Origin: Neobittarella massiliensis (ex Bilen et al. 2018)
Lineage (GTDB): Bacteria > Bacillota > Clostridia > Oscillospirales > Ruminococcaceae
NCBI RefSeq assembly: GCF_900289145.1
Contig: NZ_OKQO01000002.1
Coordinates: 62,001 to 126,000 of the forward strand
DNA length: 64,000 bases
Direction of reading: 5' to 3'
Under the pieces are notes generated by a model. That model did no database searches. It had not been told where the DNA came from and saw only the letters and a list, made by a program, of their open reading frames with translations. This document shows positions 37,325 through 45,360 of the stretch, in pieces (position 1 is the first letter of the stretch; every line of letters begins with the position of its first letter). The translations under genes were made by a program, and so were the position numbers.

Positions 37325-38749
37325 TTAGATTTCCTTTAACGTAACTTTGCCCTCACCCTCGCCAAACTCGACTTTTACGTTGATATGACAGTCTGGCTTT
37401 TTGTGGGAAAGCAGCACCACCGTCTCCACATGCGCCGTACGGGGAAACAGATCCACCGGCTGCACCTTTTCCAGCCGGTAGCCGCCCCGGCAAAACAGCG
37501 CTGCGTCCCGGGCCATCGTGGCGGCGTTACACGAGATCATCACCACGCGCTGGGGGGCCAGCGCGCACACCTCGTCGATCACATGGCTATCACACCCCTT
37601 GCGAGGTGGGTCCAGTATCACCACCGTGGGCTCTATATGATGCGCGGCAAAGTAGTCGACGGCGCTCTTGCAGTCGCCGCACAAAAACTGGGCGTTCTCG
37701 ACACCGTTGCGGCGGGCGTTGTCCCGGGCGTCCTGCACAGCGTCGGCGATCACTTCCACCCCGTAAAGAGCCTGTACCCGCGCGGCCATACCCAGTCCGA
37801 TCGCCCCGGTACCGCAGTACAGGTCCAGCAGGATATCCTCTTTTTGCAGCTGGGCAAAATCGGCGGCCAGCTGATACAGGTTCTGGGCGCTCTGGCGGTT
37901 TACCTGATAAAACGACAGGGGAGAGATGCCCAGCTCCACCCCGCACAGCCGATCATAGATCTGCTTTTGCCCCCACAGAAGCCGGCAGTGGCGGCCCATT
38001 ACCACGTTAGTGCGCGCTTTCTGGCTGCTGCAGTAAATGCTGCACACCTGCGGGAAGGCGGCGCAGAGATCCCGGCATAGCTGCTGCTCTTGGGGCAACG
38101 CGTCCCCGCAAACTACCAGCGTCACCATGATCTGACCGCTGGTCTCGGCCCGGCGCAGACAGATGTGCCGCAATAGCCCCCGGTGCTGTATCTCATCATA
38201 GGCGTCTACTCCCAGCCGCCCCAGGTGATCGCACAAAAACGCAGCGATCTCGTCAAATACCGGCGGATGTAGTCGGCAGCTGGTGCAGGGTACCAGCCGG
38301 TGGCTGTTTTTGCCGTAGTACCCAAATACCAGTCGCCCATCCTTCCAGCTGACCGGGTACTGGCATTTGTTGCGGTACCCCTGCTGCAGCGGGCTGGGCA
38401 AACAGTCGGGCAGCGGCATCTCTATACCGGCGTTTTTGTACAGGCAGTCCCGCACATGCTCTGTCTTGATCGCCAGCTCCTGTTTATAGGTCATGTGGCG
38501 GTAGGTGCAGCCGCCGCAGCGGCTGCTCACCGGGCAATCGCTCTCGATGCGCGCGGGGCTGGGCTCAATGATCTCCACGATCTTGGCATAGCCGTAATGG
38601 GCCAGCACTTTTAGCACCTGTATCCGCACCCGCTCTCCCACAATAGCACCGGGCACAAACAGGGCAAAACCGTCCACCCGCCCCACACCACTGCCGTCGT
38701 GGGTGGTGCCGGTGATCTCACAAGTATAGATATCGTTTTTCTTTATCAT
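37325..38749 (-). CDS. rlmD: 23S rRNA (uracil-1939-C5) methyltransferase RlmD, tail cut off by an in-frame stop
   Basis: It methylates U1939 of 23S rRNA. An N-terminal TRAM domain is followed by the [4Fe-4S] cysteines (CPVSSRCGGC plus a downstream Cys), the SAM site DLYCGTGAIGLGMA, the motif DPPRKGC and the nucleophile region ISCNAATMARD. The 474 aa contain a complete catalytic domain, so activity is probably kept. The usual C-terminal extension lies downstream in frame beyond a TAA. Codon use shifts to AT-rich near this point. Confidence 0.92.
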   Translation of the reverse strand: MIKKNDIYTCEITGTTHDGSGVGRVDGFALFVPGAIVGERVRIQVLKVLAHYGYAKIVEIIEPSPARIESDCPVSSRCGGCTYRHMTYKQELAIKTEHVRDCLYKNAGIEMPLPDCLPSPLQQGYRNKCQYPVSWKDGRLVFGYYGKNSHRLVPCTSCRLHPPVFDEIAAFLCDHLGRLGVDAYDEIQHRGLLRHICLRRAETSGQIMVTLVVCGDALPQEQQLCRDLCAAFPQVCSIYCSSQKARTNVVMGRHCRLLWGQKQIYDRLCGVELGISPLSFYQVNRQSAQNLYQLAADFAQLQKEDILLDLYCGTGAIGLGMAARVQALYGVEVIADAVQDARDNARRNGVENAQFLCGDCKSAVDYFAAHHIEPTVVILDPPRKGCDSHVIDEVCALAPQRVVMISCNAATMARDAALFCRGGYRLEKVQPVDLFPRTAHVETVVLLSHKKPDCHINVKVEFGEGEGKVTLKEI

Positions 38750-39307
38750 AGTATCTCATTCCCAAAAAGGCCGGTGTCGCGTTCGGCCAAAAGTCAGTCT
38801 CTTATATAAGTACATATCTACAGTGTACAGGAAACGAGGCGGCTTTTCAATGTGCCGTCTCACCGGTCATTGCGGTGGCTGCACAGCGTGTGATTGTGAG
38901 CAGTCGCACCTGGTACACACCATTTGTAAAGAAATGCTCAAGAACGTATACGAAAATAGGAGTTTATAAGAAAATACTGGTTAGTTTAGACGATAAAGAT
39001 GGGGAAAATCAAATTTTTTTGGAAGAATAAGGTGTCGAAATATGTATATGATTTTGATGGGGTATCCACAAATGGCATGTCTATGCGATTATCTGGCAAA
39101 AACGAATGTTCATGTCTTTTATAACGGGTAATATAATACATTGCTATTTCTTTGGTGCGCCAGTATCCTAAATGAGCGACATGTAAAAATTTTACAGCTA
39201 CTTGTACAAAGCGTGAGAGGTCTAAAAAGCCGTATCACCAGTCACAGCAATGAACGCTAACAGTATAAAGCATGCCGTGGGCACCGGTGAAAAGAGGAGG
39301 AAATAAC
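38750..39307. other. Intergenic region with an AT-rich centre
   Basis: From about 38930 to 39230 the sequence turns AT-rich, unlike the flanks. It holds the open minus-strand frame listed separately and no intact gene. Confidence 0.6.
38986..39234 (-). pseudogene. Possible gene remnant, 82-codon open frame without good start
   Basis: A minus-strand frame is open from a TGA at 39235-39237 to a TAA at 38986-38988 and reads like protein: VKFLHVAHLGYWRTKEIAMYY, then ITRYKRHEHSFLPDNRIDMPF. There is no upstream ATG with a ribosome site. The stretch is AT-rich compared with the genome. It may be the end of a gene carried by a lost mobile element. No family recognised; chance openness is possible. 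Confidence 0.25.
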
Positions 39308-39556
39308 ATGTGTGCAAACAGTTGGCAGTATGCGACGTACGAGGAGGAGAGAGAACACCCCGATATTGGGCGCTACGTCACATACGGTATCGCCGTATGT
39401 GACGGTGGCGGCACGGTCTGTCAGCGCATAGCGGATATCTACACCTGCAAGTCAAGTGTAGACGAGTTGGCGGCTGCCTGTACCAGAGATCAGCTCTCCC
39501 CCTGCCAGCTGCAGGACGTGGTGGAAGACTTTTTAGTGGACTTCTCCGTGGTATGA
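39308..39556 (+). CDS. DUF6514-like small protein
   Basis: The 82-aa soluble protein (REHPDIGRYVTYGIAVCDGG, then ADIYTCKSSVDELAAAC and LQDVVEDFLVDF) fits the DUF6514 family of small clostridial proteins of unknown function. A strong ribosome site (AGAGGAGG) precedes the ATG. It stands alone, facing a terminator and a convergent gene. Confidence 0.75.
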   Translation: MCANSWQYATYEEEREHPDIGRYVTYGIAVCDGGGTVCQRIADIYTCKSSVDELAAACTRDQLSPCQLQDVVEDFLVDFSVV

Positions 39557-39631
39557 TTTTGGTATGACCCTTTTGATCGATCGGGTACATAGGGCAGCCG
39601 GCGGCAGCTGCCCCAAACATCATAAGCAGAA

Positions 39632-39675
39632 AGAGGACGGTACAGCGGAGATCTATCCGCTCGGTACCGTCCTCT
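39632..39675. terminator. Hairpin between convergent small genes
   Basis: AGAGGACGGTAC pairs perfectly with GTACCGTCCTCT around an inner CGGAGATCTATCCG palindrome. T-runs on either side are weak, but it sits between convergent genes. Confidence 0.65.
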
Positions 39676-39720
39676 GTTTATTGGCGCTTTCAGGTATTGG
39701 CCCCAGCGCCGCCTTGCTGT

Positions 39721-40131
39721 TCAGGGCTGATAAAAGTATGTGGAGCCGTCCACCTGCCGGCACCAGTCGGTGCGGGCCAGCATCTTGGCCATATCGGCTC
39801 GCTTCAGCCCGCCGCCCACCTCGCGCATCAGGTCGCTGATGTGGATCAGTTTGTGGGCGTTTTGTGCAAAATACGCCCGCACCTGTTCCTCCAGCCGGGG
39901 CGTTGCAGCCGGGGTGGAGGTCGGCGGCACGGCCGGTGGGTTCTTCTTGCGGTAGGTGGTGTAAACCAGCTTTACCCGGGCCAGCAGTTGGGCGTTCATA
40001 CCGGGCCAGCTGGCCGCACGGGCCAAAACTCTGCTGTCCAGCTGCTGCATGTCCCGCAGCCCGTTGAGCTGGCAAAATCGCACGAAGGGCCGGTATACGT
40101 CGCTGGCATAGATCTGTTCGATGGTCTCCAT
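39721..40131 (-). CDS. Hypothetical protein, probably DNA-binding-like C-terminus
   Basis: This is a 136-aa protein of unrecognised family. It has an N-terminal helical part (METIEQIYASDVYRPFVRFC), a Pro/Thr/Ala linker (about 72-82) and a C-terminal region (LEEQVRAYFAQNAHKLIHIS, DLMREVGGGLKRADMAKMLA) that resembles a small winged or HTH-like domain. The start at METI is chosen because GAAAGGAACGAG lies at good spacing; an upstream ATG at 40149 is possible. No partner genes. Confidence 0.55.
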   Translation of the reverse strand: METIEQIYASDVYRPFVRFCQLNGLRDMQQLDSRVLARAASWPGMNAQLLARVKLVYTTYRKKNPPAVPPTSTPAATPRLEEQVRAYFAQNAHKLIHISDLMREVGGGLKRADMAKMLARTDWCRQVDGSTYFYQP

Positions 40132-40289
40132 TTTCTCGTTCCTTTCCATGGCGTGACGAAAAGATATTATAGACCTTTTTACCCAATCCGACAAGTATTT
40201 CCACCACAAAAAATGGCTGTATCTACCAGTCTATGCACCCTGCAAAAAATGGTATATAATAGTGGTGATAAACTGTGAGGAGAGCACCA

Positions 40290-40583
40290 ATGAAAATAAC
40301 ACCCATTACTCTGCCCAACTTTGCCTATTTCGAGAGCGACAACGTCTATACCGGCAGCCAGCGGGGCTTTCGCTTTCGCGTCGAGCCGCAAAACGGCCAG
40401 TTCGCCGCCTGCGTCTGGTACGGCCCCTACTGTCAGGAAAAGAGCGAGATCGTCGCCAGCCAAACTTTCCCCTTCGACGAGAGCGGCCGCCAGCAGGCTG
40501 CCGACTGGCTCACCGAGCAGGTCGCCGCTTATCTGCAAAAGGTGTCCGAAGGCACCCAGCCCGACGGCCGCCGTTTTTACTAG
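40290..40583 (+). CDS. Small hypothetical protein
   Basis: The 97-aa soluble protein (MKITPITLPNFAYFESDNVY start) begins behind GTGAGGAGAG. It is rich in aromatic and acidic residues and ends with an amphipathic helix (AADWLTEQVAAYLQKVSEG). I do not recognise a family. Codon use matches the genome, and the ribosome site supports translation. Confidence 0.6.
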   Translation: MKITPITLPNFAYFESDNVYTGSQRGFRFRVEPQNGQFAACVWYGPYCQEKSEIVASQTFPFDESGRQQAADWLTEQVAAYLQKVSEGTQPDGRRFY

Positions 40584-40815
40584 CAGCAGCGTGTGCGGCG
40601 CAGACAGCTCATATCGCCGCGCAGGGCTGTCGGTCTGGGCGGGCGCCGCCCAGTCTCTATAAACGGCGCCAGTGGTATGTTTTTCAGATCAGCAGCTCAA
40701 AGACCGGCCTACCGCGGCCGGCTGCTGTCGCCGCTATGTCTCTTGCTCTGTACACTTGTGCCTTACCTTATCACCGGTAAATAAGGCCCGGCCGCCGTGT
40801 TTATCCTGTACCGTC
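40584..40815. other. Gap between small hypothetical gene and ABC-F gene
   Basis: Short open frames here lack ribosome sites and recognisable sequence. Nothing supported is visible before the terminator at 40816. Confidence 0.5.
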
Positions 40816-40849
40816 AAAAGACCGGCCCTCCAACAAGGGCCGGTCTTTT
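40816..40849. terminator. Bidirectional terminator at the end of the ABC-F gene
   Basis: A perfect 14-base stem AAAAGACCGGCCCT/AGGGCCGGTCTTTT with a six-base loop gives T-runs on both strands. Confidence 0.9.
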
Positions 40850-40850
40850 A

Positions 40851-42512
40851 TTACAGTTCCCGCAGCCGGCGCAGTTCGGCCACCGTGTTCTGGTAAGCCT
40901 GCTCCAGCGCCTCTTTCTCAGGCGCCGGGGCGTCAGATATCTCCACCGCCAGCTGGCTCAGCCGCATTTCCAGCACGGTCCTCTGCAGGGTGGCGTCCCG
41001 CGCCGCCTTTTTGAGCGGCAGCTCCCGCTGTCGGTGCCAGTCGCGCAGCCCGCCGGCAAAGGCGCGCACTTCACCGCCGTCCATAAGCAGCAGCCGGTCG
41101 GCCACCGCCTCTAAAAAGGTCTCGTCATGGCTGACCAGCAGCAGCGTGCCGGTATAGCTCTGCAACAAGCCCTGCAGCGCCTCCACCGCGGGAAGATCCA
41201 GGTAGTTGGTCGGCTCGTCGAGAAAGAGCAGATTACATCCCCCCACCAGCAGCTTGCACAGTGCCACCTTCATCCGCTCCCCGCCGCTGAGCACCCCCAG
41301 TGGCTTGTTCACTTCCTCCCGCCTAAAGAAAAGCCGGCCCAGTACGGTGCGCACCAGCGTCGGGCTCTGGCATGCGCCATCCAGCGCGTTCTCCAAGATC
41401 GTCCGGCGCTCGTCCAGCTGTTCAAATCCCTGCCGCAAAAAACCCAGTCGGGCCTGGGGCGAGAGCCGATAACTGCCGCCGGTGGGGGAGAGCTCGCCCG
41501 CCAGAACGCGCAAAAGCGTGGTCTTGCCCGCGCCGTTGGGGCCGATCAGGGCGGTCTTGCTGCCGGTGGGCAGAGTGAAGGTGGCGTCCGAGATGATCGC
41601 CCTACCGGCCGTGTATCCCGCTGTGAGCCCGCTGGCCGACAGGGCCGTGCGGGCCCTCAGCGGCTCGGGGTCGATATGCAGGGCGATGCTGTCGTCCTCG
41701 CGCGGCTTTTCCCCCTCCTCCATCCGCGCAAGACGGCTCTCCAGCACTTTTTTGCGGCGGGCGATCTTGGCGGGTTTCTGGGTCGCCTCCCGCCGGGGGG
41801 GCCGGGCCTCCGCGTTGCCCATGCGGCTGGGGGCTTTTTTTACTTTACCGGCCTGGTGCGAGGCCTGGCTGGCAGCGGCCTGTAAACGGGCGCGCTCCTC
41901 GCTGTACGCCGTCCACTTTTGTCGTGCGGTCTCCGCCTCCAGGTCTTTTTGCCGGCGGTAGCAGTCGTAGTCGCCGGGGTAGATGTGCAGCTCGCCGCTG
42001 CGCACCTCCCATATCGTGCGGCACAGAGCGTTCAGCAGCGCTCGGTCGTGGCTCACCAGTACCAGCGTCTCCACCTCGGCCAACCGCTGGCAGATCTCTT
42101 TTTGCCCGCTCTCGTCCAGGTTGGCCGTGGGCTCATCGCACAGCAAAAGGGGGGCCCGCTCCTCCAAAGCGGCGGCCAGCTTTACCCGGGTCTCCTCGCC
42201 GCCGCTGCGGCCCGGCTGCTTGGCCAGCACACCCGCCCCCAGCGCCGCCAGCGGCCCATCAGCTGCCGATAGGTCGGCTGCCGCCAGCTGCCGGCAATAA
42301 GCCAGCGGGCAGTATCGCTTTATGCTGCCGCTCTCGGGCTGCCGCACCCCGGCCATCAAGTCCAACAGCGTCGACTTGCCGCAGCCGTTCTCTCCCACTA
42401 TGCCGATGTGGTCTGTCTCTGTGATGTGCAGCTGGGGAATGTCCAGCAGGCGGCGCTCTCCCACAAAATAGGTCAGCCCGCGAATAGATAGAAGAATTTT
42501 GTTTTCAGTCAA
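40851..42512 (-). CDS. ABC-F ATPase, probable ribosomal-protection (antibiotic resistance) type
   Basis: The 553-aa soluble protein has two ABC domains and no membrane part. Walker A motifs are GENGCGKST and GPNGAGKTT. The first signature is the variant RSGGEETRV and the second LSGGERMKV. The interdomain linker (about 210-305) is long and basic (KKAPSRMGNAEARPPRREAT), as in Lsa/Vga/Msr-type proteins that eject drugs from the ribosomal exit tunnel. TTG is the start, eight bases behind GGGAGG. A regulated leader precedes it. Drug range cannot be read from sequence. Confidence 0.85.
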   Translation of the reverse strand: MTENKILLSIRGLTYFVGERRLLDIPQLHITETDHIGIVGENGCGKSTLLDLMAGVRQPESGSIKRYCPLAYCRQLAAADLSAADGPLAALGAGVLAKQPGRSGGEETRVKLAAALEERAPLLLCDEPTANLDESGQKEICQRLAEVETLVLVSHDRALLNALCRTIWEVRSGELHIYPGDYDCYRRQKDLEAETARQKWTAYSEERARLQAAASQASHQAGKVKKAPSRMGNAEARPPRREATQKPAKIARRKKVLESRLARMEEGEKPREDDSIALHIDPEPLRARTALSASGLTAGYTAGRAIISDATFTLPTGSKTALIGPNGAGKTTLLRVLAGELSPTGGSYRLSPQARLGFLRQGFEQLDERRTILENALDGACQSPTLVRTVLGRLFFRREEVNKPLGVLSGGERMKVALCKLLVGGCNLLFLDEPTNYLDLPAVEALQGLLQSYTGTLLLVSHDETFLEAVADRLLLMDGGEVRAFAGGLRDWHRQRELPLKKAARDATLQRTVLEMRLSQLAVEISDAPAPEKEALEQAYQNTVAELRRLREL

Positions 42513-42520
42513 ATAAAAAA

Positions 42521-42551
42521 CCTCCCTTACAGGGGTGACCTGTACGGGAGG
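42521..42551 (-). promoter_or_regulatory. Attenuator hairpin containing the ABC-F ribosome site
   Basis: CCTCCCGTACAGG (42551-42539) pairs with CCTGTAAGGGAGG (42533-42521) and is followed by TTTTTT. The 3' arm is the Shine-Dalgarno sequence GGGAGG of the TTG at 42512. The hairpin is therefore both a Rho-independent terminator and a ribosome-site lock, to be opened by an alternative fold of the 230-base leader. Confidence 0.75.
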
Positions 42552-42694
42552 AAAACAAAAGGCGCGCCAAAAAACAGAGCGAAACCGCCGTCTCGCCGCA
42601 CACCGCACTGTTTTCCCCTTTGTCGCACAAAGCACCCCCGGCGCCCCTCTTTAAAGGGCGTCTTGAGTATCGTTATTGTGGCGTACAAAGGTTT

Positions 42695-42706
42695 TTACAG
42701 TCTCAT
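42695..42706 (-). CDS. Possible three-residue leader peptide (Met-Arg-Leu)
   Basis: ATGAGACTGTAA lies about 36 bases after the predicted transcription start of the ABC-F leader. Very short uORFs drive antibiotic-sensing attenuation of ABC-F genes in other Firmicutes. The nearest purine-rich stretch (AAAGGCGAGG) is about 14 bases upstream, a little far. Speculative. Confidence 0.3.
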   Translation of the reverse strand: MRL

Positions 42707-42748
42707 TCGCGGTGTGATTACCTCGCCTTTCTAAATTCTATGTCTACG

Positions 42749-42777
42749 AGTATAGCAGACCGCGCCGCTATATGCAA
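42749..42777 (-). promoter_or_regulatory. Promoter of the ABC-F leader
   Basis: Minus strand TTGCAT (42772-42777), 17-base spacer, TATACT (42749-42754). It lies about 230 bases before the start codon, leaving a long leader. Confidence 0.75.
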
Positions 42778-42984
42778 GTGTCGCTTTAGCGCCGGCCGCC
42801 CGCTCCAAAGTCCCAGTTCGGCCGCGAAACAGCAGCTGTCGCCTTTAAAGGCCGCATCCGGTCCACAGCCTCCCAAAAAGCAACAGATCAGGCGGTGCCC
42901 AAGGCGCTTTTGGCAGCACCCACCCGGTATAACAGTACGGGGCGGAATCCCTGTTTTAAAATAGAGCAGGTGATCTTTTTGCTT

Positions 42985-43027
42985 TGTTGTAAAAACAACA
43001 TACGTGGCGGCAGCCCCATGTTATAGT
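42985..43027 (+). promoter_or_regulatory. Crp/Fnr-type operator and promoter of the ferredoxin-like gene
   Basis: A perfect inverted repeat TGTTGT-AAAA-ACAACA (42985-43000) precedes a -10 box TATAGT (43022-43027) with no -35 box at 17 bases. With a start site near 43034 the repeat is centred at about -41.5, the class II activator position. A Crp/Fnr-family regulator gene lies at 52004-52696. Confidence 0.6.
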
Positions 43028-43076
43028 AGAGATACACCAAGCGGCAGCGAGCCGCCAACAGTAGGAGGATACCGAG

Positions 43077-43766
43077 ATGATCAGAAAAATCATTCACATA
43101 GACCAAAAAGCGTGTAATGGCTGTGGGCTGTGCGCACGCGCCTGCCACGAAGGTGCCATTGGCATGGTCGACGGAAAAGCCAAGCTGCTGCGCGACGACT
43201 ACTGTGACGGTCTGGGCGACTGCTTGCCCACCTGTCCCACCGGGGCGATCACCTTTGTCGAGCGCGAGGCCCTGCCTTACGACCGCGCCGCTGTCGAGGC
43301 CAAAATGGCTGCCCGCCAGAACGGCTGCCCGGGCAGCAGAGCCGCCGCCCTGCACCCCCGGCAAAAGGAGGAGCCCGGTGCCGAGACCCCCAGCCAGCTG
43401 GCCCAGTGGCCGGTACAGATCAAGCTGGTACCGGTCAGCGCCCCCTATTTCGATGGGGCCGATCTGCTCATCGCCGCCGACTGTACCGCTTTTGCCCGCG
43501 GCGATTTTCACCAGCGTTTTATGAGCGGCCGGGTCACGGTCATCGGTTGCCCCAAACTAGACGGGGTAGATTATGCCGACAAACTGGCCCAGATACTGGC
43601 GCAAAACGACCTGCGCTCGGTCACCGTGCTGCGTATGGAAGTGCCCTGTTGCGGCGGCCTGCAGGCGGCAGTAGAGCGCGCCTTGGCCCAGTGCGGCAAA
43701 AACATTCCCTGCCGGGTGGTCACCCTGCGCACAAATGGCGATATCCTGTCCGAGGTCGAGCAGTAA
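43077..43766 (+). CDS. Ferredoxin-like 4Fe-4S protein
   Basis: The 229-aa cytoplasmic protein has two N-terminal [4Fe-4S] motifs (CNGCGLCARAC at about 14-24, and a second set C-x4-C-x3-C within YCDGLGDCLPTCP). A linker with Pro and Glu (about 85-110) is followed by a conserved C-terminal domain (LLIAADCTAFARGDFHQ, TVIGCPKLDG, EVPCCGGL). This architecture is common in anaerobes and is thought to serve electron transfer; the partner is unknown. GTAGGAGG precedes the ATG. Confidence 0.88.
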   Translation: MIRKIIHIDQKACNGCGLCARACHEGAIGMVDGKAKLLRDDYCDGLGDCLPTCPTGAITFVEREALPYDRAAVEAKMAARQNGCPGSRAAALHPRQKEEPGAETPSQLAQWPVQIKLVPVSAPYFDGADLLIAADCTAFARGDFHQRFMSGRVTVIGCPKLDGVDYADKLAQILAQNDLRSVTVLRMEVPCCGGLQAAVERALAQCGKNIPCRVVTLRTNGDILSEVEQ

Positions 43767-43780
43767 AAACAGCATATCCA

Positions 43781-43820
43781 ACGGGCCGGGGCGGCAGAGT
43801 ACAGCCCCGGTCCGTTTTTT
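43781..43820 (+). terminator. Terminator after the ferredoxin-like gene
   Basis: ACGGGCCGGGGC pairs with GCCCCGGTCCGT and is followed by TTTTTT. Confidence 0.9.
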
Positions 43821-44267
43821 GTGCGCAAAACGATAGGACCCGCTGCACCTTTTCGTTTTGCCAAGCGCATTGGTGCCGGCTGCTCTTTGTACCCGCACGG
43901 CAACACCCGCACAGAGTGGGGCAGGAGGGGATATTCTCCGCCGGTCTAGCGCGCGCTGCCAGCTGGCTGGTCTTACAAGTAGCGCCCAGACCGGCTAAAG
44001 GTCTGGCTGCCCTATCGAGGTAGAAACATAGTATAATTCGGCGGGGCAGTCTCTTTATCAGCAGCTTATTAAAAACAGCAAATAGATCTCGAGGTAGGTC
44101 TTGGCGCGCTCCAGTAGCCAGGGCAGTATCTCCCTCAAACTGCCGCCATTCATGTTCCTACAGGGTGTGTCTCTACGCCTCCTGCTCCCCGTGCCGCCCT
44201 GCCGCTTATCCCGCCCTACAGTTGCCGTGCCCCTCTCGCCGCACGCTCTACCCAGTACATACGGCAG
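43821..44267. other. Intergenic region, possible 31-aa minus-strand ORF
   Basis: No clear gene. A minus-strand ATG at 44153 opens 31 codons to 44058 (MNGGSLREILPWLLERAKTY, then LEIYLLFLISC), amphipathic then hydrophobic, with GTAGGAA too close upstream. A hairpin CAGACC/GGTCTG lies at 43987-44005. Both are weakly supported. Confidence 0.3.
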
Positions 44268-44296
44268 TTGACATCACCGCCCCATAGGAATACAAT
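44268..44296 (+). promoter_or_regulatory. Promoter of the DJ-1/PfpI gene
   Basis: TTGACA (44268-44273), 17 bases, TACAAT (44291-44296). The 80-base leader that follows is very GC-rich (CCGGCC repeats). Confidence 0.8.
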
Positions 44297-44376
44297 CAGC
44301 CTACAGCCTGTCCGGCCATTTGCCGGCCGGCACTGCCGCGGCCGCTCGGCCGCCCTTTTGAAAGGAGCTACTGCCC

Positions 44377-44997
44377 GTGAAAACTGTACTTTTTGCACTG
44401 CTGGACCAGTGGGCCGACTGGGAGGCCGCCTATCTCGCCTCGGCCATCCGTATGCTGGGGCAAAATGCCTTTATCTGTCAAACGGTATCCGTCACACCGG
44501 CGCCGGTGCGCTCTATCGGCGGCCTGCTCGCAGTACCCGATTTTGATCTGCAAACAGCCCCCAGCGACTATCAGGCGCTGATTTTGGTGGGCGGCATGTC
44601 CTGGCGTGAAGAGACCGCCCGCCAGTTGGCACCACTGGTGCATCAGTGTCTGGGTAGCGGCAAGCTGCTGGGCGCCATCTGTGACGCCGCCGGCTTTTTA
44701 GGTACCTTGGGCGTACTCAATACCGTCCGCCACACCGCCAACGACCTGGAAGATCTCAAGGCGTGGGCCGGTGCCGCCTATACTGGGGAGCCCAATTTTC
44801 TGCCCCAGCAGGCGGTGTCCGATGGCGGCATCGTCACCGCCAACGGCACCGCCGCGCTGGAGTTTGCACGCGAGGTGCTGCTCGCCCTGCAAGTCGCGCC
44901 CGAGCCCAAGATCACCGAGTGGTACGACTTTCACAAAAAGGGCTATTACGGCGCTCCGCTGCCCCAAGACGCCACCTCCTGGGAAGAAGTCGTCTAG
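44377..44997 (+). CDS. DJ-1/PfpI-family protein
   Basis: The 206-aa protein has the class I glutamine-amidotransferase-like fold of DJ-1/PfpI. The nucleophile elbow reads LLGAICDAAGFLG (Cys102), and an acidic residue of the active site is expected in the N-terminal part. Relatives act as chaperones, glyoxalase-like enzymes or proteases of uncertain substrate. GTG is the start behind TGAAAGGAG. Single-gene unit with a strong promoter. Confidence 0.85.
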   Translation: MKTVLFALLDQWADWEAAYLASAIRMLGQNAFICQTVSVTPAPVRSIGGLLAVPDFDLQTAPSDYQALILVGGMSWREETARQLAPLVHQCLGSGKLLGAICDAAGFLGTLGVLNTVRHTANDLEDLKAWAGAAYTGEPNFLPQQAVSDGGIVTANGTAALEFAREVLLALQVAPEPKITEWYDFHKKGYYGAPLPQDATSWEEVV

Positions 44998-45276
44998 CTC
45001 CGGCAGAGTGTCTCAGCAGCGCACCAGTCAGACGCCGGGCAGACTGCTTTTAACCACGTATCTTTCATCGAGGGCCTTTACTGCCCAGCCGGTTTTCCCG
45101 CCCCGATACTTGCGCCGTACAGGGCCAGCCGCTACCTGTCTTTTGCCCTATAAAAGATGTCGTTCCCCAAAGCGGTGAACCAGGCTCGGCACCCCCCCAG
45201 ACTGGACCTGTAGCAGGCTCGCCCCCAAAACTATAAAAACGCCGCCTGTCTTTTTCATCTGGGCGCACAACATAAA
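44998..45276. other. Convergent gap
   Basis: Between the DJ-1-type gene and the minus-strand GGDEF gene no coding or structured element is evident before the terminator at 45277. Confidence 0.5.
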
Positions 45277-45315
45277 AGAGTCCCCGGCAGATGCTATTCA
45301 TCTGCCGGGGACTCT
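45277..45315. terminator. Terminator of the GGDEF sensor gene
   Basis: A perfect 17-base stem AGAGTCCCCGGCAGATG with its complement around CTATT; T-run TTTT on the minus strand side. Confidence 0.9.
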
Positions 45316-45360
45316 CTCTATTCCGTTGGCGGGCAGTCAAAAAGCAGGGTGGGGGAGCGG

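Noticed and set aside
42555-42635. N-terminal extension of the ABC-F protein to 42635
   Set aside because: It crosses the attenuator hairpin and lacks a ribosome site; the TTG at 42512 has GGGAGG at ideal spacing.
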